Below are positions 8,913-17,312 of a DNA stretch of 29,351 nucleotides, piece by piece. The notes below the pieces were generated by a model, which worked only from the letters and a program-made list of their open reading frames with translations, had not been told where the DNA came from and made no database searches. The stretch comes from UBA7446 sp965657545. GTDB lineage: Bacteria > Bacteroidota > Bacteroidia > Flavobacteriales > Flavobacteriaceae. Both the position numbers and the translations under genes were made by a program. Each line of letters opens with the position of its first letter. The stretch's first letter is position 1. The stretch is taken from contig CBFHOG010000016.1 of assembly GCA_965657545.1 (NCBI GenBank), forward strand, positions 1-29,351. Direction: 5' to 3'.

Positions 8913-9401
8913 TTAGTTAGTAGCTTGGTTTCGAGCAGCTTGACGCTGTTTTTCTTTTACAGGATCGGGCGTTACTACTGTTTTGATACGCAAAATTTCA
9001 CGTCCGCGTTCGGTGTTGGTAGTAAGCGTTACTGTTTTGGTTTGATTTCCTGGCTTGTTTGCGGAATCAAATTTAACTTTGATCTCTCTGCTTTCTCCAG
9101 GTGCAATCGGTGTATTTTTAGGATACTCAGGCACAGTACAACCGCAACTCCCACGCGCATCTAAAATTGTTAAATCACTATTTCCCGTATTGGTAAACGC
9201 AAAAGCAGTTTCAACAACATCTCCTTCATTAATAACACCAAAATCGTGTTCTTTTTTATCAAAAGTTAATACAGGAAGGTTGTTATTTGCATCTTGACGT
9301 GCTTCTGCTTCCGCAAGATTCTCTTTTTTCACTTTTTTAGCTGCATTTCCAGAGCAACTCATAATAAACAGACCCATTAGGGCAAAAATCCATGGTTTCA
9401 T
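8913..9401 (-). CDS. DUF1573 domain lipoprotein
   Basis: This protein of 162 residues has a lipoprotein signal peptide ending in lipobox FIMSC and one DUF1573 domain (about 40-145). The domain is an Ig/ASH-like fold with landmarks FDFG-type FGVINEGD, FTNTGNSDL, GSCGCTVP and a PGE turn. The paired Cys in SCGCT are a family hallmark. The role is unknown; members occur widely in Bacteroidota and are placed in the envelope. I chose the ATG at 9401 over a TTG at 9419 because it gives a compact lipoprotein signal. A TATTTTTG at 9424-9417 could be a -7 element, but no TTG is properly spaced. It lies 29 bp after nusB and 10 bp before yajC. Confidence 0.9.
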   Translation of the reverse strand: MKPWIFALMGLFIMSCSGNAAKKVKKENLAEAEARQDANNNLPVLTFDKKEHDFGVINEGDVVETAFAFTNTGNSDLTILDARGSCGCTVPEYPKNTPIAPGESREIKVKFDSANKPGNQTKTVTLTTNTERGREILRIKTVVTPDPVKEKQRQAARNQATN

Positions 9402-9430
9402 AAATTGTAATTTTTCCAAAAATAAACATA

Positions 9431-10363
9431 TTACTGCATTCCGCGTATATTTTTACGAATGCGTTTTTGTTCATTAAATTCTTTTACCACTTTGTCTAAG
9501 ATACCATTGATGAATATGCTGCTTTTTGGTGTGGCGTATTCTTTGGCAATTTCTAAATATTCATTTATGGTTACATTTACAGGGATAGAGGGGAAATACA
9601 ACAACTCTGCCAATGCCATTAGCAATAAGGTAAAATCTAAGCTTGCAATGCGCTCTGGGTCCCAATTAGGCGTTCTTCCAATAATTTCATTTTGAAGCTC
9701 TTGCTTATTGAGCATAACCTTACGAAAAAGCTCCAATGAAAATTTCTGATCTTCTTCGTCCTTATATAAAATTGATATGATCGCATCAGGCTTGTCAATA
9801 CGTTTGAGACTGTTTCGAACAATGGTGTTTACTAAAGGGATATCGTCCATCCACGAAATATTCACCTCCTCAATAAATTCAGGCAATCGATCAAATGGTG
9901 CAATTACATTAGTAAAAAGGGAAACCAAAAGAGCCTTGTCTGATTCCAAAGATGCAGTTTCTTCTGACAAATAAGCATGATAAACATCGCTTTGCGTTAT
10001 GGCATCCCAAATCAAACGCACATATTCATCGTGTTTTTTCCAAAATTTTAGTTTGTGTTTGGATCGTAGGGCTTCAAGTCTTGGATTTTCCATCAACAAC
10101 TTTAAAGCTTGATTGGAAAAGAATTTTGGGTTCACCTCATTTTTATCTGGGGTCAAATGTTTTTTTGTGTTTTTTAAATAAAGTGCATGTCCACAAGCAT
10201 ATAATTCGACATACAAATCTAAGAGAGTAATATATAGCAGTTGAAAGTCTTGACTGCTTTTAAGTATCCAAGATTCACCTGCTTTGAGGTTATCGTTTGG
10301 ATCTAGCTGTTGCGCGTACAGGGCTTGCATAACCTTGGTGCGAAGATGCCGTCTTGTAATCAT
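9431..10363 (-). CDS. nusB: transcription antitermination factor NusB, long Bacteroidota form
   Basis: NusB binds boxA in rRNA leaders with NusE/S10 and supports antitermination. This protein is 310 residues, about twice the E. coli length. The RNA-binding start RRHLRTKVMQALYAQ is at the N-terminus. A long insertion of unclear role (about 25-170) follows. The rest of the fold occupies about 175-300, with FDRLP, LVNTIVRNSLKR, LDFTLLLMALAELL, PVNVTINEYLEIAKEY and SSIFINGILDK. The long form is usual in Bacteroidota. It is the first gene of the nusB-DUF1573-yajC run and is divergent from the ABC transporter gene. Confidence 0.95.
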   Translation of the reverse strand: MITRRHLRTKVMQALYAQQLDPNDNLKAGESWILKSSQDFQLLYITLLDLYVELYACGHALYLKNTKKHLTPDKNEVNPKFFSNQALKLLMENPRLEALRSKHKLKFWKKHDEYVRLIWDAITQSDVYHAYLSEETASLESDKALLVSLFTNVIAPFDRLPEFIEEVNISWMDDIPLVNTIVRNSLKRIDKPDAIISILYKDEEDQKFSLELFRKVMLNKQELQNEIIGRTPNWDPERIASLDFTLLLMALAELLYFPSIPVNVTINEYLEIAKEYATPKSSIFINGILDKVVKEFNEQKRIRKNIRGMQ

Positions 10364-10386
10364 GTATCAGAACGTATTTGATAGAG

Positions 10387-10421
10387 CAAAAATACGATGT
10401 TTAACTTTAGATTTGACGCAA
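10387..10421 (-). promoter_or_regulatory. possible nusB promoter
   Basis: The minus strand has TATTTTTG (10394-10387), an exact -7 match, with TTG at 10421-10419. The 24-base spacer is one longer than the usual range. It lies 24 bp before the nusB ATG and overlaps the upstream element of the opposite ABC promoter, so the two could compete. Confidence 0.45.
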
Positions 10422-10442
10422 CCACCTAAAAACTTATCTTCG
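10413..10442 (+). promoter_or_regulatory. promoter of the ABC transporter gene
   Basis: TTG (10413-10415), a 19-base spacer and TATCTTCG (10435-10442), one mismatch from TAnnTTTG. Transcription would start near 10449, leaving only a few leader bases before the proposed TTG start codon at 10455. Confidence 0.6.
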
Positions 10443-10454
10443 TAAAAAAATAGC

Positions 10455-12215
10455 TTGCGCGCACTTCAATACCTAAACCGATATCTAAAAAAATACCGTC
10501 TCCTGTTGTTATTGGGATTGCTTTTCACTGTCTCATCTAGAGTGTTTGCAGTACTTGCCCCAAGTTTGGTAGGAGATTCCATTACTGAAATAGAGCAGTT
10601 TATACAAAGTGGCTCAACCGATATCAGTGCCATAAGGAGAATACTACTCACAAATATCGCCCTGATTATTGGCGCGGCACTCGTTTCAGGAGGGTTTACA
10701 TTTGTGATGCGTCAAACCATTATAAATGTATCACGCCACATAGAATTCGATTTAAAAAACACCATTTACGATCACTATCAAAAGCTATCGCTACGTTTTT
10801 ACAAGCAAAATCGCACCGGAGATCTAATGAGCCGAATAAGTGAAGATGTTTCAAGAGTACGCATGTATGTTGGCCCTGCCCTTATGTATAGCGTCAATAC
10901 GCTCACATTATTTGTCATTGTAATCAGTTATATGTTCAGTGTTGCACCCAAACTAACCCTTTACACACTTCTCCCGTTGCCTGTTTTATCCTTTATGATT
11001 TACAGGCTCAGCAAGGCCATACATGAGCGAAGCACACTTGTGCAGCAAATGCTATCACAACTTTCTACGTTTGCACAAGAATCATTCAGCGGTATTAATG
11101 TGATAAAATCCTATGCAATAGAACCCAATCGCATAGCAGAAATGAACCGTATTTCGGAAGAGAGTCGTATTAAAAACATGTCATTGGTGCAAGTGCAAGC
11201 ATGGTTTTTCCCCATGATGATACTCCTTATTGGTATCAGTAATATTTTAGTCATTTTTATCGGCGGAAGCCAATACATTAATGGTCAAATAGAACTCGGC
11301 GTTTTGGCAGAGTTTATTATTTATGTAAATATGCTCACATGGCCCGTAGCAACTGTGGGTTGGGTTACCTCAATTATACAACAAGCAGAGGCATCACAAA
11401 AACGCATCAATGAGTTTTTAGGACAAGAGCCCGACATTCAGGATAATGTAGCGTCAAACAAAAAATTAGATTCCGTAGATATCGCATTTAAAGATGTACA
11501 CTTCACTTATGACGACACGGGGATTCATGCGCTTAATGGTGTGTCATTTTCATTAAAAGAAGGAAATACACTTGCCGTCATGGGACCAACAGGATCGGGA
11601 AAAACCACGCTATTGCAATTACTTTCAAAAACCTATTTGCCCAATTCTGGTGAAGTAACCCTTGGCGAAAACCCACTTCATGAGTATGCGCAAAAAGATA
11701 TCCGAGATGTGATGGGTGTAGTGCCTCAACAAGCCTTTTTATTTTCCGATACTATCGCAAATAATATTCGTTTTGGCAAACAAGATGCTACGCAAGAAGA
11801 AATAGAGAATGCTGCAAAACAAGCGGCTGTACATGAAAATATTATTGAATTTAAAACAAAATACGACACCATGCTTGGCGAACGGGGCATCACACTTTCG
11901 GGTGGACAAAAGCAGCGCGTGTCTATTGCACGCGCACTAATCAAACAACCAAAACTATTACTCCTTGACGATTGCCTTTCTGCCGTTGACACCGAAACCG
12001 AAGAAGCAATTTTATCATCATTAAAAACCAACAACAAAAACACCACAACTGTAATTGTCTGTCATCGTGTTTCATCTGCAAAAAATGCGGATTATATTCT
12101 TATTCTTAAAGATGGAGAAGTAGCACAATTTGGAACGCATGCATCCCTCACAGAATCTGAAGGATACTACAAAGACTTGTACGCCCAACAACGGTTAGAG
12201 GAAAAAAGCCTGTAA
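10455..12215 (+). CDS. ABC exporter, fused permease and ATPase
   Basis: This 586-residue half-transporter has about six transmembrane helices in residues 15-315 and an ATPase domain in 335-575. The Walker A GPTGSGKTT lies near 377, the Q-loop in VPQQAFLF, the signature LSGGQKQR near 481, Walker B LLLLDDCLSAVD near 501 and the H-loop in VCHRVSS. Two copies would form the exporter. The substrate is unknown; lipid or drug export is typical of this subfamily, so no symbol is given. The start is a TTG: it opens the usual RALQYLNRYLKKYR segment, and the next Met is about 85 residues on. Asp-Cys follows the Walker B Asp where Glu is usual, although 'DD' also occurs in active members. Confidence 0.92.
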   Translation: MRALQYLNRYLKKYRLLLLLGLLFTVSSRVFAVLAPSLVGDSITEIEQFIQSGSTDISAIRRILLTNIALIIGAALVSGGFTFVMRQTIINVSRHIEFDLKNTIYDHYQKLSLRFYKQNRTGDLMSRISEDVSRVRMYVGPALMYSVNTLTLFVIVISYMFSVAPKLTLYTLLPLPVLSFMIYRLSKAIHERSTLVQQMLSQLSTFAQESFSGINVIKSYAIEPNRIAEMNRISEESRIKNMSLVQVQAWFFPMMILLIGISNILVIFIGGSQYINGQIELGVLAEFIIYVNMLTWPVATVGWVTSIIQQAEASQKRINEFLGQEPDIQDNVASNKKLDSVDIAFKDVHFTYDDTGIHALNGVSFSLKEGNTLAVMGPTGSGKTTLLQLLSKTYLPNSGEVTLGENPLHEYAQKDIRDVMGVVPQQAFLFSDTIANNIRFGKQDATQEEIENAAKQAAVHENIIEFKTKYDTMLGERGITLSGGQKQRVSIARALIKQPKLLLLDDCLSAVDTETEEAILSSLKTNNKNTTTVIVCHRVSSAKNADYILILKDGEVAQFGTHASLTESEGYYKDLYAQQRLEEKSL

Positions 12216-12220
12216 ATAGT

Positions 12221-12253
12221 TAAGATTTGTTATATTCACTTCAACAAATCTTA
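12221..12253. repeat. perfect 11-bp inverted repeat before the PUR-family gene
   Basis: The arms TAAGATTTGTT and AACAAATCTTA enclose 11 bases. The right arm ends one base before the ATG at 12255. There is no T-run after it, so it is a poor terminator for the ABC gene ending at 12215. It would fold over the ribosome-binding region, or could be a protein-binding site. Confidence 0.85.
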
Positions 12254-12254
12254 C

Positions 12255-12518
12255 ATGATGGATATTTTCGAACATTCACAAAGTGTTCGAGAGCTGTGCC
12301 TACAAGCGGGTTCTCGCACTTATTATTTTGACGTTAAGAAAACCAAAGCTAATGATTACTACTTGATCATTTCGGAACGCAAAAAATCTTCAGAAGGAAA
12401 ATTGCTAAAAAAACAGAGACTGTATTTATATAAAGAACACTTTGAAGCATTTAGTGAAATGTTAGCTGAACTGACAAGCTTTATCAAAAAGGAAAAAGGA
12501 AGTGTGGTTTTACGGTAG
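12255..12518 (+). CDS. PUR-family DNA/RNA-binding protein (DUF3276)
   Basis: This 87-residue protein has one PUR-alpha-like domain: an antiparallel sheet with RTYYFDVKKTKANDYYLIISE near 21-41 (landmarks RTYYFDV and NDYYLIISE), then LYLYKEHFEAF and a final helix. The family (PF11680) is widespread in Bacteroidota and binds single-stranded nucleic acid in its studied relatives; the cellular target here is unknown. It is somewhat shorter than many relatives at its N-terminus. Two ATG codons open the frame (12255 and 12258). Hairpins lie on both sides of the start (12221-12253 and 12268-12290), which invites a model of translational autoregulation. It follows the ABC gene by 39 bp. Confidence 0.88.
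   Translation: MMDIFEHSQSVRELCLQAGSRTYYFDVKKTKANDYYLIISERKKSSEGKLLKKQRLYLYKEHFEAFSEMLAELTSFIKKEKGSVVLR
12268..12290 (+). repeat. 7-bp inverted repeat inside the first codons
   Basis: TCGAACA and TGTTCGA enclose nine bases, starting 13 bases into the coding sequence. Both arms are perfect and can be extended by a U-G pair. With the 12221-12253 repeat it puts stem-loops on either side of the start codon. Confidence 0.6.
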
Positions 12519-12530
12519 TGTTTTTATGGT

Positions 12531-12538
12531 TAATTTTG
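12531..12538 (+). promoter_or_regulatory. possible -7 element of the thioredoxin-like gene
   Basis: TAATTTTG matches TAnnTTTG exactly, 18 bp before the ATG at 12557. Only a T-run (12508-12511) sits where a TTG is expected, so the promoter is weakly supported. Confidence 0.4.
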
Positions 12539-12556
12539 GACTCTAAAATAAATAGT

Positions 12557-13117
12557 ATGGCACGGACACCCTCTAATATGTTAGAGCTTGGAACAAAAGC
12601 ACCTCATTTCAACTTACCCAATACTACAGATGAAAAATGGTATTCTTTTTCAGATGTGCAAGGTGAACATGGCACTGTGGTTATGTTTATATGCAACCAT
12701 TGCCCTTATGTAATGCATGTTTTTGATGGGATTGCTTCACTTGCAAATGACTACATCAATCAGGGTTTTGGCTTTGTAGCCATTTCAAGTAACGATGTAG
12801 AAAACTACCCTGACGATTCGCCAGAGTTGATGAAAAAAACGGCTGAGGAACAAAGATTTAATTTTCCGTATTTATATGATGAATCCCAAGCAGTAGCCAA
12901 AGCTTACGACGCTGCTTGCACTCCTGATTTTTATCTTTTTGATGGCCAACAAGAGTTGGTTTATCGTGGACAAATGGACGACTCAAGACCCAAAAACGAT
13001 ATTCCTGTTACTGGAAAAGATTTACGTGCAGCCTTAGATGCAATTGTTGCAAAAAGTCCGATTGATTCGCTCCAAAAACCAAGTTTGGGCTGTAATATTA
13101 AGTGGAAAGTTAGCTAA
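12557..13117 (+). CDS. thioredoxin-fold protein of the AhpC/TSA-like group
   Basis: This 186-residue protein has a thioredoxin fold: a peroxiredoxin-like N-terminus (LGTKAPHFNLP), the redox pair Cys-x-x-Cys in FICNHCPYV near 45, the cis-Pro site in ACTPDFYLF near 121, and a C-terminal LGCNIKW motif conserved in this uncharacterised subfamily. It has no signal peptide, so it is probably cytosolic. It may reduce disulfides or peroxides; the substrate is unknown. The frame is open from a GTG at 12518, but I choose ATG 12557 because it starts just before the conserved domain and follows a possible -7 element. Its last 8 bp overlap the convergent prolyl isomerase gene. Confidence 0.88.
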   Translation: MARTPSNMLELGTKAPHFNLPNTTDEKWYSFSDVQGEHGTVVMFICNHCPYVMHVFDGIASLANDYINQGFGFVAISSNDVENYPDDSPELMKKTAEEQRFNFPYLYDESQAVAKAYDAACTPDFYLFDGQQELVYRGQMDDSRPKNDIPVTGKDLRAALDAIVAKSPIDSLQKPSLGCNIKWKVS

Positions 13118-14042
13118 CGGCTACCAGCTCAACATCAAATATCAAAGTAGCATTTGGTGGAATAACGCCCCCTGCTCCTTGTGAACCGTAGGCTAAATCG
13201 CTCGGAATAACAAAGCGTGCCTTATCCCCTACAGAAAGCAACTGAATCCCTTCATCCCATCCTGGGATTACCTGACCCACACCCAAAGCAAAATCAATAG
13301 GCTGATTGCGTTTGTACGATGAGTCAAAAACGGTACCATCAGGTAATTGCCCTTTGTAGTGTACGCTAACAGTTTTACCCTTTTCAGCTGCAACACCCTC
13401 ACCGCGCTGTATAAATTGATACCGAAGACCTGATGCTGTTTTTTCAAATCCTTTAGCAACTTCGTCAAGGGCTTTTTCTTGTTGCTCGCGCTCTTCGCGC
13501 AAACGTGCCTCACGACTTCCTTCAAAAGTTCTAAACGCTTCAACAGCATTCCACGCTTCCGCTGATGCACCAATACGTTCAATTTTGATTGACTCAATTT
13601 CATCGTTTTGAGCAATGGCATTTACAATATCTTGTCCTTCTTCAACAAAGCCAAAAACGGTGTGTTTGCCATCAAGCCAAGGTGTTTCGTTGTGTGTAAT
13701 AAAAAATTGACTTCCATTTGTGCCAGGCCCTGCATTTGCCATTGATAATACGCCCGGTCTGTCATGTTTTAATTCTGGATGAATTTCATCATCAAATTGA
13801 TATCCTGGACCACCAGTACCTGTGCGCTGTGGACAACCCCCTTGTATCATAAAGTCTGCAATTACGCGATGGAAACAAAGGCCATCGTAGTATGGTGTAC
13901 CTTGTGGTTTATGGGAGTTTTCAAGATTCCCTTCAGCTAACGCAACAAAATTACCTACCGTTCCTGGTGTTTCTTTGTGTGTTAGACGGACTTTGATTGT
14001 TCCTTTGGGTGTAGTAAATACAGCGTAAATTCCTTCGCTCAT
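13110..14042 (-). CDS. cyclophilin-FKBP fusion peptidyl-prolyl isomerase
   Basis: This 310-residue protein joins two unrelated prolyl isomerase folds. Residues 1-158 are a cyclophilin with the active-site signature FHRVIADFMIQGG (Arg59), NGSQFFIT and WLDGKHTVFG. Residues 160-203 form a charged helical linker. Residues 204-310 are an FKBP with VHYKGQL, GTVFDSSY, VIPGWDEGI and YGSQGAGGVIPPN. Dual-family immunophilins of this order have been described from flavobacteria. No signal peptide is present, so it is probably a cytosolic folding factor, though substrates are unknown. It lies 40 bp downstream of recQ. A TACTTTCG at 14070-14063 could be its own -7 element. The 3' end overlaps the thioredoxin-like gene. 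Confidence 0.95.
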   Translation of the reverse strand: MSEGIYAVFTTPKGTIKVRLTHKETPGTVGNFVALAEGNLENSHKPQGTPYYDGLCFHRVIADFMIQGGCPQRTGTGGPGYQFDDEIHPELKHDRPGVLSMANAGPGTNGSQFFITHNETPWLDGKHTVFGFVEEGQDIVNAIAQNDEIESIKIERIGASAEAWNAVEAFRTFEGSREARLREEREQQEKALDEVAKGFEKTASGLRYQFIQRGEGVAAEKGKTVSVHYKGQLPDGTVFDSSYKRNQPIDFALGVGQVIPGWDEGIQLLSVGDKARFVIPSDLAYGSQGAGGVIPPNATLIFDVELVAVS

Positions 14043-14082
14043 AAGTCAAAATTATTAAGCTGCGAAAGTAACCATAAAAAGA

Positions 14083-16284
14083 TTAGTTTGCCACCTCACT
14101 TATAAATTTAATTCGGAAAACGCGTAAGTCATCATCTTCATAATCGCCATCAAATTCTTCTACTGCTGCCTGAATATCATCGTCATCGGATTCCATAAAA
14201 TACTCGTGCAACTCTTCTTGTTGATCTTCATCGAAAAGTTCATCAATGGCGTATTGTATGTTTACTTTGGTGCCTGAAAAAACAATGGTTTCCAGCTGCT
14301 CTAAAAAAGCAGGAAGGTCCATGCCTTTGGCATCTGCAATATCCTGTAAGGGTAACTTTCTATCTATATTTTGAATGATAAATAGTTTGAGAGCAGAGTT
14401 TGCACCTGTACTTTTTATAATTAAATCTTCCGGTCGAATGATACCGTTCTCTTCTGTATATTTTGCAATAAGTTCCACAAAGGGCTTCCCAAATTTATTG
14501 GCCTTCCCCTCTCCTACACCATGAATATTTTTAAGTTCCTCAATTGTAATTGGATACTTGACAAGCATATCTTCAATGGATGCTTCTTGAAAAACAGCAT
14601 AAGGAGGTACTTCAAATTTATCTGCAACATCTTTACGAAGTTGCATTAACATTTTTTGGAGTTTCACATCAAAATTACCCGTTTTTATCGGAGTAACACT
14701 AGGAGAAGAATCATCGTAAACATGGTTTTCTGTCATTAAAAAACTACATGGTTTCGAAAGAAAATCCAACCCCATTTTACTAAGTTTGATTACCCCGTAA
14801 GTCTCTATTTCTTTAATTAAATAGCCAGCAACTAAAAGCTGTGTAAGCAATGCTTTCCAGTAGGGAATCTCATGACTACTCCCCAATCCAAATAGAGGGT
14901 TTGAACGAATACTGTGGGAGACCAATATGGGCGTTTCTTGGCCCGCCATAATATGAATTAACTCTTTGATTTTATATTGCTCATTGGTTTCTTTTACAAG
15001 GTTAAGCAACATACCTACCTCATTTTGAGCTTCTACCTTTGGCTTGGGGTTTCTTGTATTGTCATCCATTTCTGCGCCATCGCCGTTGACTTCGTCAAAC
15101 TCTTCACCAAAATAATGCAGAATGAATTTTCGCCTTGACATAGATGTTTCGGCATAAGCAACCATTTCTTGCAGTAATGCATAACCCACCTCTTGTTCAG
15201 CCAGCGGTTTTCCTGCCATAAACTTTTCGAGTTTTTCTATATCCTTATAGGCATAAAATGCCAAGCAATGCCCTTCACCACCATCACGCCCAGCACGACC
15301 CGTTTCTTGGTAATAGCTTTCAATACTTTTTGGAATATCGTGATGAATAACAAAACGAACATCGGGTTTGTCAATTCCCATACCAAAAGCGATAGTTGCA
15401 ACAATTACATCGCAATCTTCTTTTAAAAAACTATCTTGATTATAAACGCGTTGTTTGTTGTCAAGACCTGCATGATAAGGAAGCGCATTAACGCCATTTA
15501 CTTGTAAAACTTGCGCCAGTTCCTCAACACGCTTTCGTGATAAACAATACACAATTCCAGATTTACCCGAATTCTCCTTAACAAAAGAAATTATATCTCG
15601 GTCAACTTGCGCTGTTTTCGGACGTACTTCGTAATATAAGTTTGGTCTGTTAAATGACGCTTTATAGGTTGTTGCACTTGTGATATTTAAATTTTTTAAA
15701 ATATCCTCTTGGACTTTTGGCGTTGCCGTTGCAGTAAGCCCAATAATAGGGATATCGTCTCCAATACGTGCAACAATGGACTTTAAGTTACGGTATTCTG
15801 GTCTAAAGTCATGTCCCCACTCTGAAATACAATGCGCCTCATCAATAGCCATAAAACTAATGGTAACCGTGCGCAAAAATTGCACATTATCCTCTTTAGT
15901 TAAAGACTCTGGAGCTACATAAAGTAGTTTTGTAACGCCAGAAGTAATATCATCTTTTACATTTTGGATTTGTGTTTTGCTTAGCGATGAGTTTAATACA
16001 TGAGCAATGCCGTCGTTATTAGAAATCCCCCTTATGGCGTCAACTTGGTTCTTCATCAAAGCAATTAGTGGAGATACCACGATTGCTGTTCCTGGTTGTA
16101 CAAGTGCAGGCAACTGATAACAAAGGGATTTTCCGCCGCCCGTGGGCATGATAACAAAAGTGTTTTCTTTGTTCAGTACACTATTTATAACAGGTTCTTG
16201 CAGTCCTCGAAATTCGCTAAAACCAAAATATTTTTTTAAAGCAGTCTTTATATTAAACTGTTTATCGCCGACCTGTAGCTTCAT
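14083..16284 (-). CDS. recQ: ATP-dependent DNA helicase RecQ
   Basis: This 733-residue 3'-5' helicase acts in recombination and fork repair. Walker A MPTGGGKS is at 46-53, DEAH with its aromatic-rich loop (IDEAHCISEWGHDFRPEY) around 148-164, motif VI QETGRAGRDG at 326-335, an RQC/winged-helix region at about 410-510 and an HRDC domain at about 535-615. A further C-terminal tail (about 620-733) contains a strongly acidic stretch (SDDDDIQ...YEDDD, 699-719). The zinc subdomain has lost its cysteines: the first is Ser (SRRKFILHYFGEE, 383-395) and the Cys-x2-Cys-x2-Cys loop reads GAEMDDN. It is divergent from kdsD across 79 bp. Confidence 0.96.
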   Translation of the reverse strand: MKLQVGDKQFNIKTALKKYFGFSEFRGLQEPVINSVLNKENTFVIMPTGGGKSLCYQLPALVQPGTAIVVSPLIALMKNQVDAIRGISNNDGIAHVLNSSLSKTQIQNVKDDITSGVTKLLYVAPESLTKEDNVQFLRTVTISFMAIDEAHCISEWGHDFRPEYRNLKSIVARIGDDIPIIGLTATATPKVQEDILKNLNITSATTYKASFNRPNLYYEVRPKTAQVDRDIISFVKENSGKSGIVYCLSRKRVEELAQVLQVNGVNALPYHAGLDNKQRVYNQDSFLKEDCDVIVATIAFGMGIDKPDVRFVIHHDIPKSIESYYQETGRAGRDGGEGHCLAFYAYKDIEKLEKFMAGKPLAEQEVGYALLQEMVAYAETSMSRRKFILHYFGEEFDEVNGDGAEMDDNTRNPKPKVEAQNEVGMLLNLVKETNEQYKIKELIHIMAGQETPILVSHSIRSNPLFGLGSSHEIPYWKALLTQLLVAGYLIKEIETYGVIKLSKMGLDFLSKPCSFLMTENHVYDDSSPSVTPIKTGNFDVKLQKMLMQLRKDVADKFEVPPYAVFQEASIEDMLVKYPITIEELKNIHGVGEGKANKFGKPFVELIAKYTEENGIIRPEDLIIKSTGANSALKLFIIQNIDRKLPLQDIADAKGMDLPAFLEQLETIVFSGTKVNIQYAIDELFDEDQQEELHEYFMESDDDDIQAAVEEFDGDYEDDDLRVFRIKFISEVAN

Positions 16285-16363
16285 GTTGGGTTTTGTACAT
16301 TTGTAATCACAATATACGTCAAAACTGATTATTTATCAATAAAGTTTGAATAATTCTAATTCC

Positions 16364-17311
16364 ATGACACATACAGCCAAAGCTGTTATAACGCAACAAG
16401 CAGCAGCCATTGAAGGTTTAATCCCACAAATCACTTCTGATTTTGATCAAATTGTTCGTTGGGTTCATCACAGTAACGGAAGATTAGTCGTTACTGGCGT
16501 TGGGAAAAGCGCCATTATTGGCATGAAAATTAGCGCTACATTGAATTCGACAGGAACAAAAAGCATGTTTATGCATGCTGCAGATGCGATACATGGTGAT
16601 CTTGGGATGATAGACAACGATGACATTGTCATTTGTTTATCCAAAAGCGGTACAACACCAGAAATCAAAACCTTGGTTCCATTGCTCAAAAACAGGGGAA
16701 ATAAACTAATAGGCATGACAGCGCATGCTGATTCATATTTGGCGACGCAATCTGATGCCGTATTACACGTAAACGTTCCCTCCGAAGCTGACCCGCACAA
16801 CTTAGCGCCAACCACTAGTACAACAGCCCAACTTGTTATGGGCGATGCGCTTGCTGTTTGCCTTATGGAAATAAATGGATTTAAGCCTGAAGATTTTGCA
16901 CGCTCGCATCCTGGAGGTGCACTTGGCAAGGCACTTCACGTGCAGTTAACTCATTTACTTAAAGATCATAAAAAACCAGCTGTGCAAAAAGACACCCCTA
17001 TTACAGATGTAATTTCAGAAATTTCTGCTAAACTTGTTGGCGCAACTGCCGTTTTGGAAAATGAAAAAATTATCGGAGTAATTACAGATGGTGACCTACG
17101 TCGTATGATGCAAAGCAAAAGAAATTATGCCGCTCTCAAAGCAATAGACATCATGAGCAAAAGCCCCATTTTATTGCCAGATAGTACTTTAGCAAAAGAA
17201 GCCCTTGGTCTAATGCAACAAAAAGAAATAAGTCAAGTGATCGTAACCCAAAATGACACATACAGCGGTATTGTGCATATTCATGATATATTAAACGAAG
17301 GAATTTATTAG
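16364..17311 (+). CDS. kdsD: arabinose-5-phosphate isomerase (KpsF/GutQ type)
   Basis: This 315-residue enzyme interconverts ribulose-5-phosphate and arabinose-5-phosphate, the entry step to Kdo for lipopolysaccharide. An N-terminal SIS domain (about 30-170) carries GVGKSAIIG, the sugar-phosphate loop CLSKSGTTPE and a late RSHPGG segment with the catalytic His. Two CBS domains fill about 205-315 (GVITDGDLRRMM; GIVHIHDIL). The frame is open from TTG 16346, but ATG 16364 gives the usual N-terminus. A TACATTTG at 16296-16303 resembles a -7 element without a -33 partner. It begins a three-gene operon: tatC follows after one base, then lptB, itself an LPS gene. Confidence 0.95.
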   Translation: MTHTAKAVITQQAAAIEGLIPQITSDFDQIVRWVHHSNGRLVVTGVGKSAIIGMKISATLNSTGTKSMFMHAADAIHGDLGMIDNDDIVICLSKSGTTPEIKTLVPLLKNRGNKLIGMTAHADSYLATQSDAVLHVNVPSEADPHNLAPTTSTTAQLVMGDALAVCLMEINGFKPEDFARSHPGGALGKALHVQLTHLLKDHKKPAVQKDTPITDVISEISAKLVGATAVLENEKIIGVITDGDLRRMMQSKRNYAALKAIDIMSKSPILLPDSTLAKEALGLMQQKEISQVIVTQNDTYSGIVHIHDILNEGIY

Positions 17312-17312
17312 T

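Noticed and set aside
12518..12556. Upstream GTG start for the thioredoxin-like gene
   Set aside because: It overlaps the previous stop and adds 13 residues unlike the family; ATG 12557 fits better.
14047..14054. TAATTTTG on the minus strand as the promoter of the prolyl isomerase gene
   Set aside because: It is only five bases before the ATG and has no proper -33 element.
16296..16303. TACATTTG as a complete kdsD promoter
   Set aside because: The -7 match is exact but no TTG lies 17-23 bases upstream; mentioned only as a possibility.
16346..16363. Upstream TTG start for kdsD
   Set aside because: Six extra residues (MNNSNS) without family support; ATG 16364 is closer to normal N-termini.
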